Source: Anaerolineales bacterium UBA6128 (GTDB taxonomy: Bacteria; Chloroflexota; Anaerolineae; UBA1429). Taken from it: DNA of 7,179 bases. The DNA is taken from positions 1 to 7,179 of the forward strand of contig DIVQ01000062.1 of assembly GCA_002423325.1 (NCBI GenBank), read 5' to 3'. A program made the translations under genes and the position numbers. Shown piece by piece: positions 6,277 through 7,179 of the stretch; position 1 is the stretch's first letter, and each line of letters begins with the position of its first letter. The notes beneath the pieces were generated by a model. It ran no database searches. It saw nothing but the letters and a program-made list of their open reading frames with translations, and was not told the origin of the DNA.

Positions 6277-6359
6277 GACCATAGCCGTGCAATGAATGAT
6301 GTAGCATAGGGCCTCGTGCCCGTTCGAGGCACCGCTAGAGACGCCCACAAGGGGCCAGG

Positions 6360-7001
6360 CTATCGTTGGCTTGGGATGGACGCCGCCCAGGGGTTGGTGC
6401 GGCGTTCGTGGCCGATGCTGGTACTGGGTCCGTGCCCCGGGTAGACCACGGTGTCGTCGGGCAGGTCGAACAGTCGCTCGCGGATGCTGCGCAGCAACAG
6501 CGCTGCATCGCTGCCCGGCAGGTCGGTGCGGCCGACGCCGCCGCGGAACAGCGCGTCGCCGCAGAACACCACCCGCTCGTCGGGCAGCCAGAACGAGACC
6601 CCGCCCGGCGAGTGCCCCGGCGTGGCCAACACCGTCACGCGGAGATCACCCACCTGCAGCACTTCTTTGTCACGCAACCCGCGATCGGCCGTCAGACTCT
6701 GGCGCCCTTCTCGAAAGAAGCGGAACAGCGCGGGCGGCGCGGCCAGCAGGTCGAGCTCGGCGCTGCCGATAGCCACGGGCGCACCCGTGGCCTGGCGCAA
6801 TGCCTCTGCCGCCAGCACATGGTCAAAGTGATAGTGGGTCAGCGCGATCAGCGTCAGGCGGGCGTCGAAGGCGGCCAGCGCGTCCTGGATAAGCATCAGG
6901 TCGTCGCCGGGATCGATCACCAGCGCCTCTCGGGTGCGTTCGCACGCCAGCACATAACAGTTGGTGTGGATGCGTCCGACATTCAGTGTCTTGAGCAGCA
7001 A
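6360..7001 (-). CDS. Metallo-beta-lactamase-fold hydrolase (glyoxalase II/YcbL-like)
   Basis: A 213-residue cytoplasmic enzyme of the glyoxalase II-related branch of the metallo-beta-lactamase fold. The zinc-binding set is complete: HYHFDH (H56, H58, D60, H61), H130 in TPGHSPGG, D149 in FCGDALF and H190 in PGHGPSTSIGHE. TNCYVL (13-18) and VIDPGDD (28-34) are typical of the family, as is the TNPW near the end. Relatives hydrolyse thioesters such as S-lactoylglutathione, but many have unknown substrates, so no specific reaction is assigned. The start is taken as the TTG at 6999-7001, because LLLKTLNVG fits the family opening and GGGAGGG lies 6 nt upstream. An ATG at 7169 in the same frame would add 56 residues translated from a hairpin-rich region and is rejected. 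It is transcribed towards the plus-strand run and appears to be a single-gene unit. Confidence 0.92.
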   Translation of the reverse strand: MLLKTLNVGRIHTNCYVLACERTREALVIDPGDDLMLIQDALAAFDARLTLIALTHYHFDHVLAAEALRQATGAPVAIGSAELDLLAAPPALFRFFREGRQSLTADRGLRDKEVLQVGDLRVTVLATPGHSPGGVSFWLPDERVVFCGDALFRGGVGRTDLPGSDAALLLRSIRERLFDLPDDTVVYPGHGPSTSIGHERRTNPWAASIPSQR

Positions 7002-7028
7002 CTCTGGCCCTCCCGATGGCGCGGTGAC

Positions 7029-7055
7029 GAGGGGCGCATACGCGCAGCGCCCCTC
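7029..7055 (-). promoter_or_regulatory. Leader hairpin just upstream of the hydrolase ribosome binding site
   Basis: A perfect 9-bp stem (GAGGGGCGC / GCGCCCCTC) with a 9-nt loop ends 14 nt before the GGGAGGG ribosome binding site at 7008-7014. No T-tract follows it on the minus strand, so it is not a terminator. It could shape translation or stability of the hydrolase mRNA if transcription starts upstream. Confidence 0.45.
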
Positions 7056-7077
7056 CTGCTTCCCTAGGAACCCGCTG

Positions 7078-7097
7078 AAAAAGCCGGCGTTTCCGGC
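7078..7097 (-). terminator. Factor-independent terminator, minus strand
   Basis: Read on the minus strand, GCCGG-AAACG-CCGGC is followed directly by TTTTT. The stem is short but all GC, with a clean T5 tract. It would end transcripts entering from the right of the window, before the hydrolase gene, or act as an attenuator in a long hydrolase leader. Confidence 0.6.
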
Positions 7098-7102
7098 CGC
7101 TC

Positions 7103-7120
7103 CCCGGGCCGAGGCCCGGG
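7103..7120. repeat. Perfect GC palindrome hairpin
   Basis: CCCGGGCC and GGCCCGGG are separated by 2 nt, giving an 8-bp all-GC stem (7 bp with a realistic 4-nt loop). It lies next to the terminator at 7078-7097 and the hairpin at 7133-7149, forming a series of stems. Confidence 0.75.
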
Positions 7121-7132
7121 TCTGCGTCGCGA

Positions 7133-7149
7133 AGCCCCCTTCGGGGGCT
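7133..7149. repeat. Copy 2 of the AGCCCCC...GGGGGCT hairpin
   Basis: A 7-bp stem AGCCCCC / GGGGGCT with loop TTC. Together with upstream flanking bases it matches 6254-6266 at 12 of 13 positions (CGCRAAGCCCCCT), in the same orientation. No T-tract follows on either strand. Confidence 0.7.
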
Positions 7150-7179
7150 AGAAAACCGCATAAAACCAATGCCAGCCTG

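Larger units (their letters stand above)
6209..6359. other. Convergent intergenic region with several hairpins
   Basis: This 151-bp gap between the 3' ends of the lipoprotein gene and the hydrolase gene holds three perfect hairpins: CCGGCGC-TCTA-GCGCCGG (6229-6246), AGCCCCC-TGAA-GGGGGCT (6259-6276) and GCCTCG-8 nt-CGAGGC (6311-6330). An inverted pair, CTCTAGCG (6235-6242) and CGCTAGAG (6333-6340), encloses the second and third. No gene is visible. The most likely role is two-way transcription termination. Confidence 0.7.

Noticed and set aside
7002..7169. N-terminal extension of the metallo-hydrolase to an ATG at 7169
   Set aside because: The added residues come from hairpin-rich sequence and fall outside the family's usual opening; the TTG at 7001 has a strong, well-spaced ribosome binding site.

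Overview
The window is about 7.2 kb of high-GC, densely coded bacterial chromosome carrying mostly housekeeping genes. The short, single-N-domain IF-2, the NusA–YlxR–IF-2 order, the lipoprotein and the codon bias fit a Chloroflexota-like (Anaerolineae or relatives) genome. That placement is an inference from general impression; nothing in the sequence fixes the taxon. No mobile element, CRISPR array, tRNA or rRNA was seen.

Left part (1-2972, minus strand): a transcription/translation operon reads right to left, nusA -> ylxR (rnpM) -> infB, with infB running off the left edge. It starts from a good sigma70-type extended -10 promoter at 2944-2972. The nusA leader of about 75 nt holds a terminator-like hairpin. 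A 342-bp gap with no credible gene separates ylxR from infB.

Middle (3031-6208, plus strand): a divergent promoter (TTGACC-17-TACAAT) drives a compact run: an FmdB-type zinc-ribbon protein, tgt (tRNA-guanine transglycosylase, 1-nt gap, GTG start), uppP (undecaprenyl-diphosphatase) and a PstS-like substrate-binding lipoprotein whose start overlaps the end of uppP by 13 nt. The two divergent promoters are separated by 58 bp that contain a perfect 13-bp tandem repeat.

Right part (6209-7179): the plus-strand run converges on a minus-strand metallo-beta-lactamase-fold hydrolase (glyoxalase II/YcbL-like) with a TTG start and strong ribosome binding site. The gaps on both sides of this gene are rich in GC hairpins. 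A near-identical hairpin (AGCCCCC...GGGGGCT) sits on each side, and a factor-independent terminator with a T5 tract lies in its upstream region.

I did not find a clearly new multi-gene system. The most interesting signals are regulatory: the nusA leader, the divergent promoter repeat, the hairpin cluster ahead of the hydrolase gene, and the UppP/PstS-like overlap.
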